Below, in pieces: positions 56,077 to 64,000 of a stretch of 64,000 bases of DNA. Source of the stretch: Paraburkholderia sp. (GTDB taxonomy: Bacteria; Pseudomonadota; Gammaproteobacteria; Burkholderiales; Burkholderiaceae); contig NZ_JAPWKB010000012.1 of the NCBI RefSeq assembly GCF_028283785.1, positions 333,501-397,500 of the forward strand, written 5' to 3'. The notes beneath the pieces were generated by a model. It made no database searches. It worked only from the letters and a program-made list of their open reading frames with translations, and was not told where the DNA came from. Both the position numbers and the translations under genes were made by a program. Positions within the stretch are counted from its first letter, which is position 1; the number at the start of each line of letters is the position of its first letter.

Positions 56077-57370
56077 ATGTCATCCGCGTCAAAGAGTCTG
56101 AATACCCGCGCGGTCGTGGCGGCCGTGATCGGCAACGCGCTCGAGTGGTACGACTTCACTGTCTACGGTTTTCTGACGGTGGTGATTGCGCAACTCTTCT
56201 TCCCGACCAGCAACGATTACACGTCGTTGTTGCTGACCACCGCGACCTTCGGCGTCGCGTTCGTGATGCGGCCCATCGGCGCCGTCGTGCTTGGCTTATA
56301 TGCGGATCGCGCCGGACGTCAGGCGGCGTTGTCGCTCGTGATCGCGATCATGACGCTCGGCATTCTGCTGATCGCGCTGGCGCCACCGTATTCGGCGATC
56401 GGTATCGGCGCGCCGTTGCTGATCGTGATCGGCCGGTCGGTTGCAGGGCTTTTCTGCGGGCGGCGAGTTCGGCAGCGCGACGGCCTTGCTGATCGAAGCC
56501 GCACCGTTCTCGAAACGCGGACTCTACGGCAGTTTCCAGATGGCGAGCCAGGCGGCGGCGTTGTTGCTCGGTGCGCTGGTCGGCGCTGCGATCACGCACG
56601 GTTTGTCGCCGGATGCGTTGAGCGCGTGGGGCTGGCGCGTGCCATTTATTCTCGGTCTGGTGATCGGGCCGATCGGTTTTTATATTCGCCGGCATCTCGC
56701 GGATTCCGAAGCATTCCTGCATGCACAGACAACCGCACGTCGCGCGACACTCCGCGAAGTCTTCACCGCACACGGCCGCGAAGTGTTGTGCGGACTCGGC
56801 GCGGTGATCGCGCTGACGGTGACGATCTACGTGCTCATCAGCTATCTGCCGACTTTCGCGGTGAGAGAACTGAAGCTGCCGTTCGGCCAGTCGTTTTACG
56901 CGGTGATCGTCGGCAATACGTTGCTGATGATGTTGTCGCCGCTCGCGGGGGCGTGGTCGGACCGGATCGGGCGCAAAGGCTTGTCGCTGTGGTCGCTGAG
57001 TATCACGCTGGTGGCGATTTATCCGCTGTTTTCATGGCTCGAAGCGGAGCCGACGGTATCGAAGCTGATCGTCGTGCAGTCGGTGCTGTCTATTTCGATG
57101 GCGGGCTACTTCGGGCCATTCGGCGCGTTGATCGCGGAGCTGTTTCCGGCCAATGTGCGCTCGACGGGTTTGTCGATTGCGTACAACCTGGCGGTGATGG
57201 TGTTCGGCGGCTTCGGGCCGTTTATCGTGACGTGGCTGATCGGTGTGACGGGCTCGTCGCTGGCGCCGACCTATTACGTGATGGCCGGACTCGCGCTGTC
57301 GATCATCGCGATCGCGTGCATTCCGGGTCAGCGCCACGCCGATCTCGACGCCCGACGAAAACCAGCTTAA
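56077..57370 (+). pseudogene. MHS-family metabolite:proton symporter gene with a frameshift
   Basis: The gene should encode a protein of about 430 aa with 12 helices of the metabolite:H+ symporter family (citrate/alpha-ketoglutarate permease-like). The N-terminal part (VVAAVIGNALEWYDFTVYGFLT, FVMRPIGAVVLGLYADRAGR) reads in one frame from 56077. From about 56440 the second part (QGFSAGGEFGSATALLIEAAP to the C-terminus) reads in another. Removing one T from TT at 56441-56442 restores GRSVQGFSAGGEFG, the expected family block. The gene is therefore split by a 1-base insertion, either a pseudogene or a sequencing error. The substrate is unknown. Confidence 0.85.
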
Positions 57371-57408
57371 CGCCTGCGTTCAACGGCGTGTGAAACGCCG
57401 TTCACGCG

Positions 57409-58884
57409 TTAGCGCGCATGCCGCAACGGCGGTCGCCGATCAAACCACGGACGCGCGGCTTCGAGTTGCGCGGCGAGTCGCAGCAACGTCGCTTCGCCGC
57501 CGTCGCGCGTCGCGAACTGCACGCCCACCGGCAATCCGCGCGCATTCCAGTACAGCGGCACCGACATCGCCGGTTGTCCGCTCAGATTGAAAAGCTCGGT
57601 GCATCCGGCCCACGCAAACGCCTTGTTCGACGCTTCCGCTAGCGTCTTTTTCATCAGCGCTTCGAATGGAAAGGCGGTGACGGCGCGCATCTGCAAGCGC
57701 TCGAAATCGGTCGGCACCATTTCACCGATCTTGATCGGCGCGGCGGCCAGCGTCGCGCACAAGACCACGTCGTAACGCGACAGCAGATCGGTCAGACGCG
57801 CGGTCACCCGGCGCTGTTCTTCGAGCGCCGCCGGCAAGCCGCGTTCGCCGAGTTTGCGTCCGACATGCGCCATCGTCCAGGTCGGTAATTCGAATTCGTG
57901 ACGCGCGGGTTTGCGGCCGGTGATGCGGTCCGCGTGCAACACGAGTGCTTCCGCCGTGACCGACCACAACGTCAAAAACGCATGACGTACCGCGTTGAAA
58001 TCGATGCCGAGCGACACCGGCTCGATGTGATGCCCCAGCGACGCCGCGAGTTGCGCGGCGTCGTCGAGTGCGGCGCGGGCGTCGCCGGACAAGCTCGGCG
58101 CGAGCATCGATTCGGTCACATAAGCGATATGCAGCGGCTTGCACGGCTCGCGCGTGACGTTCAGGAACGAGCCCGGCGCGGCGCTGTCGGCGTTCGAAAA
58201 CAGATCGAGCATCAACGCGCTGTCGCGGACGCTGCGCGACACCACGTGATCGACGCCGAGTTCTCCAACCGACGGCGCGCCCGCATGGGGCGTGCGTCCG
58301 CGTGACGGCTTCAATCCGAACAGGCCGCAACACGACGCGGGAATCCGGATCGAGCCGCCGCCGTCCGATGCATGCGCGACCGGCACGATGCCCGCCGCGA
58401 CCGCCGCCGCCGATCCACCGCTCGATCCGCCCGGCGTGTGATCGAGACTCCACGGATTGCGGCACGCGCCGAACAGTTCGGGCTCCGTATAAGGCATCTG
58501 CCCGAGTTCGGACGTGCTGGTCTTGGCGAACAGATTGAGTCCGGCCGCTTTCGCGCGCGTGACGACCGGCGCGTCGATACCGGGAATGAAATGGCGATAG
58601 TGACGGCTGCCCATTGTCATCGGCAGACCGGCGACCGGTGTGCCGAGATCCTTGATCAGAAACGGCACGCCCGCCAGCGGACCGTCGCCGAGCATTCGCC
58701 CTTCGTCGCGTGACGCGCGGATACGAGCCGTGTCGTAGTCTTTCAGCACGAGTGCGTTGATGGCCGGATTCACGGCTTCCGCGCGCGAAATCGCAGCGTC
58801 GATCAACTCGCGACGGCTGACTTCGCGACGTCGAACGAGGTCGGCAAGACCGATGGCGTCATGCGCGAGATAGTCAGATTCCAC
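57409..58884 (-). CDS. Amidase (amidase signature family)
   Basis: This 491-aa enzyme of the amidase-signature superfamily has the catalytic Lys in VPFLIKDLG, and the Ser-Ser pair in [17 protein letters not shown] with the downstream [25 protein letters not shown]. It is related to GatA but lacks tRNA-binding context; the amide substrate is unknown. The GTG at 58884 ([16 protein letters not shown]) is preferred because the family core starts there and gaggg lies upstream; the frame extends to another GTG at 58947. It is convergent with the MHS symporter gene. Confidence 0.85.
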   Translation of the reverse strand: MESDYLAHDAIGLADLVRRREVSRRELIDAAISRAEAVNPAINALVLKDYDTARIRASRDEGRMLGDGPLAGVPFLIKDLGTPVAGLPMTMGSRHYRHFIPGIDAPVVTRAKAAGLNLFAKTSTSELGQMPYTEPELFGACRNPWSLDHTPGGSSGGSAAAVAAGIVPVAHASDGGGSIRIPASCCGLFGLKPSRGRTPHAGAPSVGELGVDHVVSRSVRDSALMLDLFSNADSAAPGSFLNVTREPCKPLHIAYVTESMLAPSLSGDARAALDDAAQLAASLGHHIEPVSLGIDFNAVRHAFLTLWSVTAEALVLHADRITGRKPARHEFELPTWTMAHVGRKLGERGLPAALEEQRRVTARLTDLLSRYDVVLCATLAAAPIKIGEMVPTDFERLQMRAVTAFPFEALMKKTLAEASNKAFAWAGCTELFNLSGQPAMSVPLYWNARGLPVGVQFATRDGGEATLLRLAAQLEAARPWFDRRPPLRHAR

Positions 58885-59101
58885 GACGAAAGCGCCCTCG
58901 CTTGAAGAAGGTTGCACGACACACAGATGAGGCAGACGGATTCGCACGATGCGCCGCGCGTGCGGCGTATCGTGCGTGCAGGCTAAAGCATGCAGACTGC
59001 TGACAGATTACGCGAAGCGCGCGGTGTGCGGCGCGCTTCGGCAATCAGCGGGAAGCAAAGACAAGCAAAGCGAAACAAAGAGAAACAGCGTGACGCGTGA
59101 C

Positions 59102-59800
59102 TTACAGGCGTTCGCCGATGAAAGTCAGCGTGCGGCCGTGCGCGAGCGCAGCGGCGTGCTGGTTGTACGACGCGCGATCCGGACAGTTGAAGCCGTGGTC
59201 GGCTTGCGGATAGACGTGCACTTCGGCGTTGTCGCGGCCGGCGAAACGTTCCTTCACTTCGCCCACCGCCGACAGCGGAATATGCGCGTCGAGTTCGCCG
59301 TAGTGGAACTGGATCGGCACCGTGATTTTCGCGGCCTGATCCAGTTGCGTCTGGATGCCGCCGCCGTAGTAGGCGATGGCTGCATCGACGCTGCCCGCTG
59401 CTGCGGCCAGATAGGCGAGGCGTCCGCCGAAGCAGTAACCGATCGCCGCGATCTTGCCGGTCACTTCCGGCATTGCGCGCAACGCGGTTGCCGCTGCGCC
59501 GATGTCGGCGACGGTCTGGTTCACGTCGGTCTTTTGCAGCAGTTCGATGCCCTTGTCACGATCCGCGCCGTCGTACGTCAGTTCGACGCGCGGCTGCGTG
59601 CGCCAGAACACGTCCGGTGCGAACGCGACGTAACCGTCTTGCGCGTACTGATCCGCAACCGAGCGGATATGGCTGTTCACGCCGAAGATTTCCTGCAGGA
59701 TGATGACCGCCGGGCCCTTGCCGCTTTTCGGCAGCGCCAGATAACCCGAATAGCTGTCGTTGCCAGTCGGGATGTCGATCCATCGGGAATTCACACTCAC
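59102..59800 (-). CDS. Dienelactone hydrolase family protein
   Basis: This 232-aa alpha/beta hydrolase has the catalytic triad Cys in AIGYCFGGRLAY, Asp in GELDAHIPLSAV and His in PQADHGFNCP, with the conserved Glu in LQEIFGVNSHI. These are the dienelactone hydrolase features; the enzyme opens lactones or esters from aromatic degradation, but no aromatic pathway genes are nearby. It has no signal peptide. It is divergent from the nitronate monooxygenase gene. Confidence 0.9.
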   Translation of the reverse strand: MSVNSRWIDIPTGNDSYSGYLALPKSGKGPAVIILQEIFGVNSHIRSVADQYAQDGYVAFAPDVFWRTQPRVELTYDGADRDKGIELLQKTDVNQTVADIGAAATALRAMPEVTGKIAAIGYCFGGRLAYLAAAAGSVDAAIAYYGGGIQTQLDQAAKITVPIQFHYGELDAHIPLSAVGEVKERFAGRDNAEVHVYPQADHGFNCPDRASYNQHAAALAHGRTLTFIGERL

Positions 59801-60081
59801 GTCACTCTCCTATGAAGCGGTTGCCAGTTGTGCTGGATGCTTCCGGCACAGCGCCGGAAGCGGTGGAGGGAGTGTGCCATCAAAAGAATCGACGTGCAGT
59901 CGCGTCGTGCACGGGCTGACAGGCGGCTCGCGACGCGATCGTTCACGTAAGGCGATTGAAACATTCTCGATTATTCATTTCCCGGTCGCATGCCGCTCCG
60001 ATAGAGTCGGACGGTGTCCATGCGTGGCTTTTCGCGTCGCGATCCGTGATGTGCAGCACGTCTTTCGAAGGAGTCAGCATC

Positions 60082-61224
60082 ATGCAAAAGCAAGCCGCCG
60101 GTTCATCGTCCGTTGCGTCGTCTGCCGGTCGATATGTGTCGTTGTTTACCGAACGTTTCGCGATGCGCGTGCCGGTCGTTCAGGCACCGATGGCGGGTGG
60201 CGCGACACCGCCCGCGATGGTCGCGGCCGTGTCGAATGCGGGCGGTCTCGGCTTCCTCGCCGCCGCGCCGTTCGATGCGGAAAAACTTGGCAGCGAAGTC
60301 GCCGCGATTCGCGCGCTGACCGACCGGCCGTTCGGCGTGAATCTGTTTATCCTCGAACCCGCATCGCCGGACGACGCCACCGTGCGTCGCGCGCTCGATT
60401 CGATCGACCCGCTTCGCGCGCTGCTCGGTCTGCCGCCCGGCACGCCGCTCGATCGTTACGCGCCCGACTTCCGCACGCAACTCGACGCGCTGATCGCGTT
60501 GCGCGTGCCGGTCGTCAGCTTCACGTTCGGTGTGCTGTCTAAAGAAGACGTGACGCGTTTGCAGCAAGCGGGCAGTTATGTGATCGGCACCGCGACGCAT
60601 GTTGCCGAAGGCCTCGCATGGCGCGACGCGGGCGCCGACGCGATCGTCGCGCAAGGCGCCGAAGCGGGCGCGCATCGCGGCACGTTTATCGGTCGCGCGG
60701 AAGATGCGTTGGTGGGCACGCTCGCGCTCGTCCCGCAACTCGTCGATGCCACCGGTCTGCCGGTGCTCGCGGCCGGCGGCATCATGGACGGACGCGGCAT
60801 TGCCGCCGCGTTGATGCTCGGTGCGCAAGCCGTGCAGATGGGCACCGCATTCCTGACCTGCGCGGAAAGCGCGATCCCTGCTATATGGAAGTCGCGCGTG
60901 TTGTCGGCGGCGGATAACGCGACCGAAGTCACGCGTGTCATCACCGGCCGTCATGCGCGCGGAATCCGCAATCCGTTGATGCAACAGCTTGGCGAGCATC
61001 CCGAACGGATCGCGCCGTATCCGGTGCAAAACGCGCTGACGCAGGGATTGCGTCAGAGCGCGAGTCGCGCGGAAAACGGCGACTATCTGTCGCTGTGGTC
61101 GGGGCAAGGCGCGCCGCTCGCGAGAAAGCGTCCCGACGGCATCGGCGCGGCCGCATTAGTGGCATTACTCGATCGCGAATGGCGCGACGTCGTGAGCGCG
61201 TCGAACGGTCTTTTGAACGACTGA
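60082..61224 (+). CDS. Nitronate monooxygenase family protein
   Basis: This 380-aa FMN-dependent TIM-barrel enzyme oxidises nitronates such as propionate 3-nitronate. Conserved parts are PVVQAPMAGGATPPAMVAAVSNAGGLGFLAA at the N-terminus, IVAQGAEAGAHRGTF and LAAGGIMDGRGIAAALMLGAQAVQMGTAFLTCAESAI, which supply the FMN phosphate site. The ATG at 60082 has aaggag 8 nt upstream; longer frames to 59956 were rejected. The true substrate is uncertain within the class. Confidence 0.9.
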   Translation: MQKQAAGSSSVASSAGRYVSLFTERFAMRVPVVQAPMAGGATPPAMVAAVSNAGGLGFLAAAPFDAEKLGSEVAAIRALTDRPFGVNLFILEPASPDDATVRRALDSIDPLRALLGLPPGTPLDRYAPDFRTQLDALIALRVPVVSFTFGVLSKEDVTRLQQAGSYVIGTATHVAEGLAWRDAGADAIVAQGAEAGAHRGTFIGRAEDALVGTLALVPQLVDATGLPVLAAGGIMDGRGIAAALMLGAQAVQMGTAFLTCAESAIPAIWKSRVLSAADNATEVTRVITGRHARGIRNPLMQQLGEHPERIAPYPVQNALTQGLRQSASRAENGDYLSLWSGQGAPLARKRPDGIGAAALVALLDREWRDVVSASNGLLND

Positions 61225-61637
61225 AAACGTTTGCGCGAAGATGTTTAGCGACGTCATCGAAATGACTCGCAAATGTCTAAAGCCGTCAGGTTGCCTACGC
61301 TTAAGCGCTATTAAGACGAAATCCGGGCGCTTGACGAACAGCCGCGCCGGCTGGGGCTCTCCGGGCAACGTGCCGGCGCGATGGCTTGCCTTGGCGTCGG
61401 TATAAACGCCATTGGTAGTGTTACCAGTTACCCAAAAAACCCGCACAATTTAATTTGATACGCATAAACTTGCGCGCTAGTACGGGGGGTGCTCTGCCAC
61501 AAACAGTTTGACCTGCCCGTGCTTGCCAAGTGCATGACGATGCAACCGGCGTGATCGTCCACGGGACTGAGCGACACAGCAGGAAGCGGGGAGCACAGGC
61601 GATTACGTTGTTACTGGGACCGAAACTGGAGACTTAC
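61225..61637. other. Leader region upstream of the LivK-type gene
   Basis: This 413-bp region includes a candidate -35 TTGATA (61455-61460) and a weak -10 TAGTAC (61478-61483) 17 bp apart, which would give a leader of about 150 nt. The segment 61420-61470 is AT-rich. No gene or strong hairpin is seen. Confidence 0.4.
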
Positions 61638-62783
61638 ATGAACATCAAGATTCAAAAGCTGTTGCCGATTAGCGCTGCGGCGATGCTCTTCGCAACGCTG
61701 GCAACGGGTGCGGTGGCCGATGAGGTCGTCAAGATCGGCCACGTTGCGCCGCTGACGGGCGGTATTGCTCACCTGGGTAAGGACAACGAAAACGGCGCGC
61801 GTCTCGCAGTCGAAGAAATCAACGCGAAGGGCCTGACGATCGGCGGCCAGAAGATCACGCTGCAACTGGATGCACAAGACGACGCGGCTGACCCGCGTAC
61901 GGCTACGCAGGTTGCGCAGAAGCTGGTCGACGACAAGGTCGTCGCAGTGGTGGGCCACTTGAACTCGGGCACGTCGATCCCGGCTTCGAAGATCTATAGC
62001 GATGCAGGCATCGTTCAGATCTCGCCGTCGGCAACGAACCCGGCTTACACGCAACAAGGTTTCAAGACGACGTACCGCGTCGTCGCGACCGATGCGCAAC
62101 AAGGTCCGGCACTGGCTAACTACGCTGCCAAGGGCATGAAAGTGAAGAGCGTCGCAATCGTCGACGACTCGACCGCTTACGGCCAGGGTCTGGCAAACGA
62201 ATTCGAAAAGATGGCCAAGTCGCTGGGCCTGAACGTGATGTCGCATGACGCGACGAACGACAAGGCTGTCGACTTCCGCGCGATTCTGACGAAGATCAAG
62301 GGCGAAAACCCGGACGCGATCATGTACGGCGGTATGGATGCAACCGGCGGCCCGTTCGCCAAGCAAGCGAAGCAACTCGGCCTGCGTGCCAAGGTGCTGG
62401 CAGGCGACGGCGTGTGTACCGACAAGCTGTCGGACCTGGCTGGCGACGCAACCGACAACATCGTCTGCTCGGAAGCCGGTATGGCGCTCGAGAAGATGGC
62501 TGGCGGCCCGGCGTTCCTCGCCAAGTACCAAAAGCGTTTCGGTCAGCCGATCCAGATCTACGCTCCGTTCACGTATGACGCTGTGTACATCATCGTCGAC
62601 GCTATGAAGCGTGCTAACTCGACCGATCCGGCGAAGATCCTGGCAGCAATGCCGAGCACCGACTACAAGGGTGTGATCGGCGAAACCACGTTCGACTCGA
62701 AGGGCGACCTTCAGCACGGCGTGATCTCGCTGTACAACTACAAGGCAGGCAAGAAGACGCTGCTCGACGTGGTGAAGATGTAA
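61638..62783 (+). CDS. Branched-chain amino-acid ABC transporter substrate-binding protein
   Basis: This 381-aa periplasmic binding protein has a signal peptide (KIQKLLPISAAAMLFATLATGAVA). The mature Leu/Ile/Val-binding fold begins EVVKIGHVAPLTGGIAHLGKDNENGARLAVEEIN, with the VGHLNSGTSIPASKIY and YTQQGFKTTYRVVATDAQQG blocks and two cysteines (GVCTDK, IVCSEAG) typical of LivK. Codon use is strongly biased, suggesting high expression. The ATG at 61638 has ggag upstream. No livHMGF genes follow, so it probably feeds a permease encoded elsewhere. A strong terminator follows. Confidence 0.92.
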   Translation: MNIKIQKLLPISAAAMLFATLATGAVADEVVKIGHVAPLTGGIAHLGKDNENGARLAVEEINAKGLTIGGQKITLQLDAQDDAADPRTATQVAQKLVDDKVVAVVGHLNSGTSIPASKIYSDAGIVQISPSATNPAYTQQGFKTTYRVVATDAQQGPALANYAAKGMKVKSVAIVDDSTAYGQGLANEFEKMAKSLGLNVMSHDATNDKAVDFRAILTKIKGENPDAIMYGGMDATGGPFAKQAKQLGLRAKVLAGDGVCTDKLSDLAGDATDNIVCSEAGMALEKMAGGPAFLAKYQKRFGQPIQIYAPFTYDAVYIIVDAMKRANSTDPAKILAAMPSTDYKGVIGETTFDSKGDLQHGVISLYNYKAGKKTLLDVVKM

Positions 62784-62841
62784 GACCGGCTGCACGATGC
62801 ACGACGGGTTCGTCCCCGTGCATCGCGTAGTGTGTGTCGAA

Positions 62842-62881
62842 AAAAGGCACGCGCGCCTCACGGCTCGCGTGCCTTTTCTTT
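62842..62881 (+). terminator. Terminator of the LivK-type gene
   Basis: An 8-bp GC stem with A/T extension (62842-62853 with 62866-62877) is followed by a T-rich tail, 60 bp after the stop. Confidence 0.92.
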
Positions 62882-62932
62882 TGCGCGCGCGCATGAGACG
62901 CTAACGCGATAAAAACGATCTGGGAGACTGTG

Positions 62933-64000
62933 ATGAACACTGCATCGAATGTCAGCCGGGAGGCTGCAACGAGCGAGTCAGTGGCACCGGCGATCGACGA
63001 CGCGTGGCGGCGCTGGATCGCGGAAAACCTGCTGCTCGACGCATCGCCGGACGCATTGCACGCGGTGCTGGTCCAGCATGGTTTCGCCGCGCACGATGCA
63101 TCGCGCGAAGTCGATGCGGCGCTCGCGAGTCCGTATTTTCAGGGCGGTGCGCGCTTGCGCAATCGCGTGCGCAAACGGGACTGGGCGTTGTCGGTGTATA
63201 GCGCGCTCGGCCGGATGCGCGACGGCACGACCGGCACCGACGGCAACGTGGTGATCGAACGCCGCGATCGTCTGCCGCGCGACGTGTTTTTTAACGAGTA
63301 CTACTGCCAGAACCGGCCGGTCGTGATCACCGGCGCATTCGATGCGTGGCCCGCGCGCACGCAGTGGAATTTCGATTATTTCCGCGCCCGTTGCGGCGAT
63401 TGCGAAGTGGAAGTGCAGTTCGGTCGCGATGCCGATGCGAACTACGAAGTGAATCAGCCGCAACTCAAACGGACCATGCGCTTTGGCGATTACATCGATC
63501 TGATCGAAAGCAGCGGCCCGACCAACGATTTCTATATGACGGCGAACAACACGTCGAAGAATCGTGCGTCGCTGGCGGCGCTATGGGCCGATGCGCCACC
63601 GATCGTCGAGTATCTCGACGGCGAGTCGCTCGATAGCGGTTTCTTCTGGTTTGGACCGGCCGGCACGAAGACGCCGCTGCATCACGATCTGACCAACAAC
63701 TTCATGGCGCAAGTGATCGGCCGCAAGCGCGTCACGTTGATTCCGATGTCCGACACGCCGCATGTGTACAACCATCTGCATTGCTATTCGCAGGTCGATG
63801 CGAGCGCCGTGGACAACGCGCAGTTCCCGGCGATGCAGCAGGCGCAGCGGATCGAATGCACGCTCGAACCGGGTGAGTTGCTGTTTCTGCCGGTCGGGTG
63901 GTGGCATTACGTCGAAGGACTCGACGCATCGGTGACGATGACCTTTATCAACTTCCTGAAACCGAACGATTTCACGCGGACGTACAGCACGTATCACGAG
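62933..64000 (+). CDS. Cupin-like (JmjC-type) oxygenase, partial at the window end
   Basis: An uninterrupted frame of 356 codons runs from the ATG at 62933 (MNTASNVSREAATSESV, with gggag upstream) to the right edge, so the C-terminus is missing. The N-terminal 120 residues are helical. A JmjC/cupin-like-8 domain follows with NRPVVITGAFDAWPA, the iron-binding HxD in TPLHHDLTNNF, GRKRVTLIP, and the second His in LPVGWWHYVEG. It is probably an Fe(II)/2-oxoglutarate-dependent hydroxylase of a protein or small molecule; the substrate is unknown. Confidence 0.88.
   Translation, partial: MNTASNVSREAATSESVAPAIDDAWRRWIAENLLLDASPDALHAVLVQHGFAAHDASREVDAALASPYFQGGARLRNRVRKRDWALSVYSALGRMRDGTTGTDGNVVIERRDRLPRDVFFNEYYCQNRPVVITGAFDAWPARTQWNFDYFRARCGDCEVEVQFGRDADANYEVNQPQLKRTMRFGDYIDLIESSGPTNDFYMTANNTSKNRASLAALWADAPPIVEYLDGESLDSGFFWFGPAGTKTPLHHDLTNNFMAQVIGRKRVTLIPMSDTPHVYNHLHCYSQVDASAVDNAQFPAMQQAQRIECTLEPGELLFLPVGWWHYVEGLDASVTMTFINFLKPNDFTRTYSTYHE

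Overview
The window is high-GC chromosomal DNA, densely packed with genes on both strands. The gene families and their order (gatAB; metX-metW; slmA; argB; regBA; hslVU; dksA; xerC-DUF484-dapF-lpxL next to metK) point to a betaproteobacterium of the Burkholderia/Paraburkholderia group. This is inferred from gene content and protein character; no database comparison was possible. I see no tRNA, rRNA, insertion sequence, prophage or CRISPR array.

Layout. 1-4.6 kb: the 3' part of gatA, then gatB, a PPK2 polyphosphate kinase and exonuclease III (+). 4.65-8.9 kb: a minus-strand operon metX-metW-ampG-M48 protease. 9.2-11.7 kb: slmA, a HAD nucleotidase and argB (-). 11.9-15.8 kb: a small CWC protein (+), a TPR/glycosyltransferase-like protein (-) and, divergently, the redox two-component pair regB-regA (+). 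15.9-20.3 kb: hslVU, dksA and a His-rich CobW-family GTPase (-). 20.5-25.4 kb: rlmI (frameshifted), xerC, a DUF484 gene, dapF and an LpxL-type acyltransferase (-). 25.5-26.98 kb: metK with a structured leader and a terminator. 27.8-36 kb: mixed metabolic and envelope genes. 36.2-36.96 kb: a PepSY-helix membrane protein behind a Fur-box-like promoter. 37-44.5 kb: a seven-gene minus-strand molybdenum hydroxylase operon, coxS-coxL-coxM-coxD-coxE-coxG-xdhC. 44.7-49.4 kb: an amino-acid permease, a NarL-type two-component pair and ferredoxin-NADP reductase. 49.9-61.2 kb: LysE exporter, EEP-family protein, lone Lon-like AAA+ ATPase, DUF4148 protein, FAD oxidoreductase, HiPIP, MHS symporter (frameshifted), amidase, dienelactone hydrolase and nitronate monooxygenase. 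61.6-64 kb: a LivK-type binding protein and the start of a JmjC/cupin-like gene that runs off the end.

How the genes work together. Most of the window is housekeeping: Gln-tRNA amidation, methionine and SAM synthesis, arginine and lysine/peptidoglycan precursors, division control (SlmA, XerC), proteolysis (HslUV) and stringent control (DksA). The accessory interest is in the cox-type operon, whose large subunit carries the form II motif AYRGAGR rather than the true CO dehydrogenase motif. It also lies in the regulatory DNA: the metK leader RNA, the Fur site at 35992-36010, and the two strong inverted repeats upstream of the NarL-type pair.

Three otherwise well conserved genes (rlmI, coxM and the MHS symporter) each carry one small frameshift. 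They are either recent pseudogenes or, given three in 64 kb, sequencing errors. I found no clear case of a wholly new system; the best leads are listed as findings.
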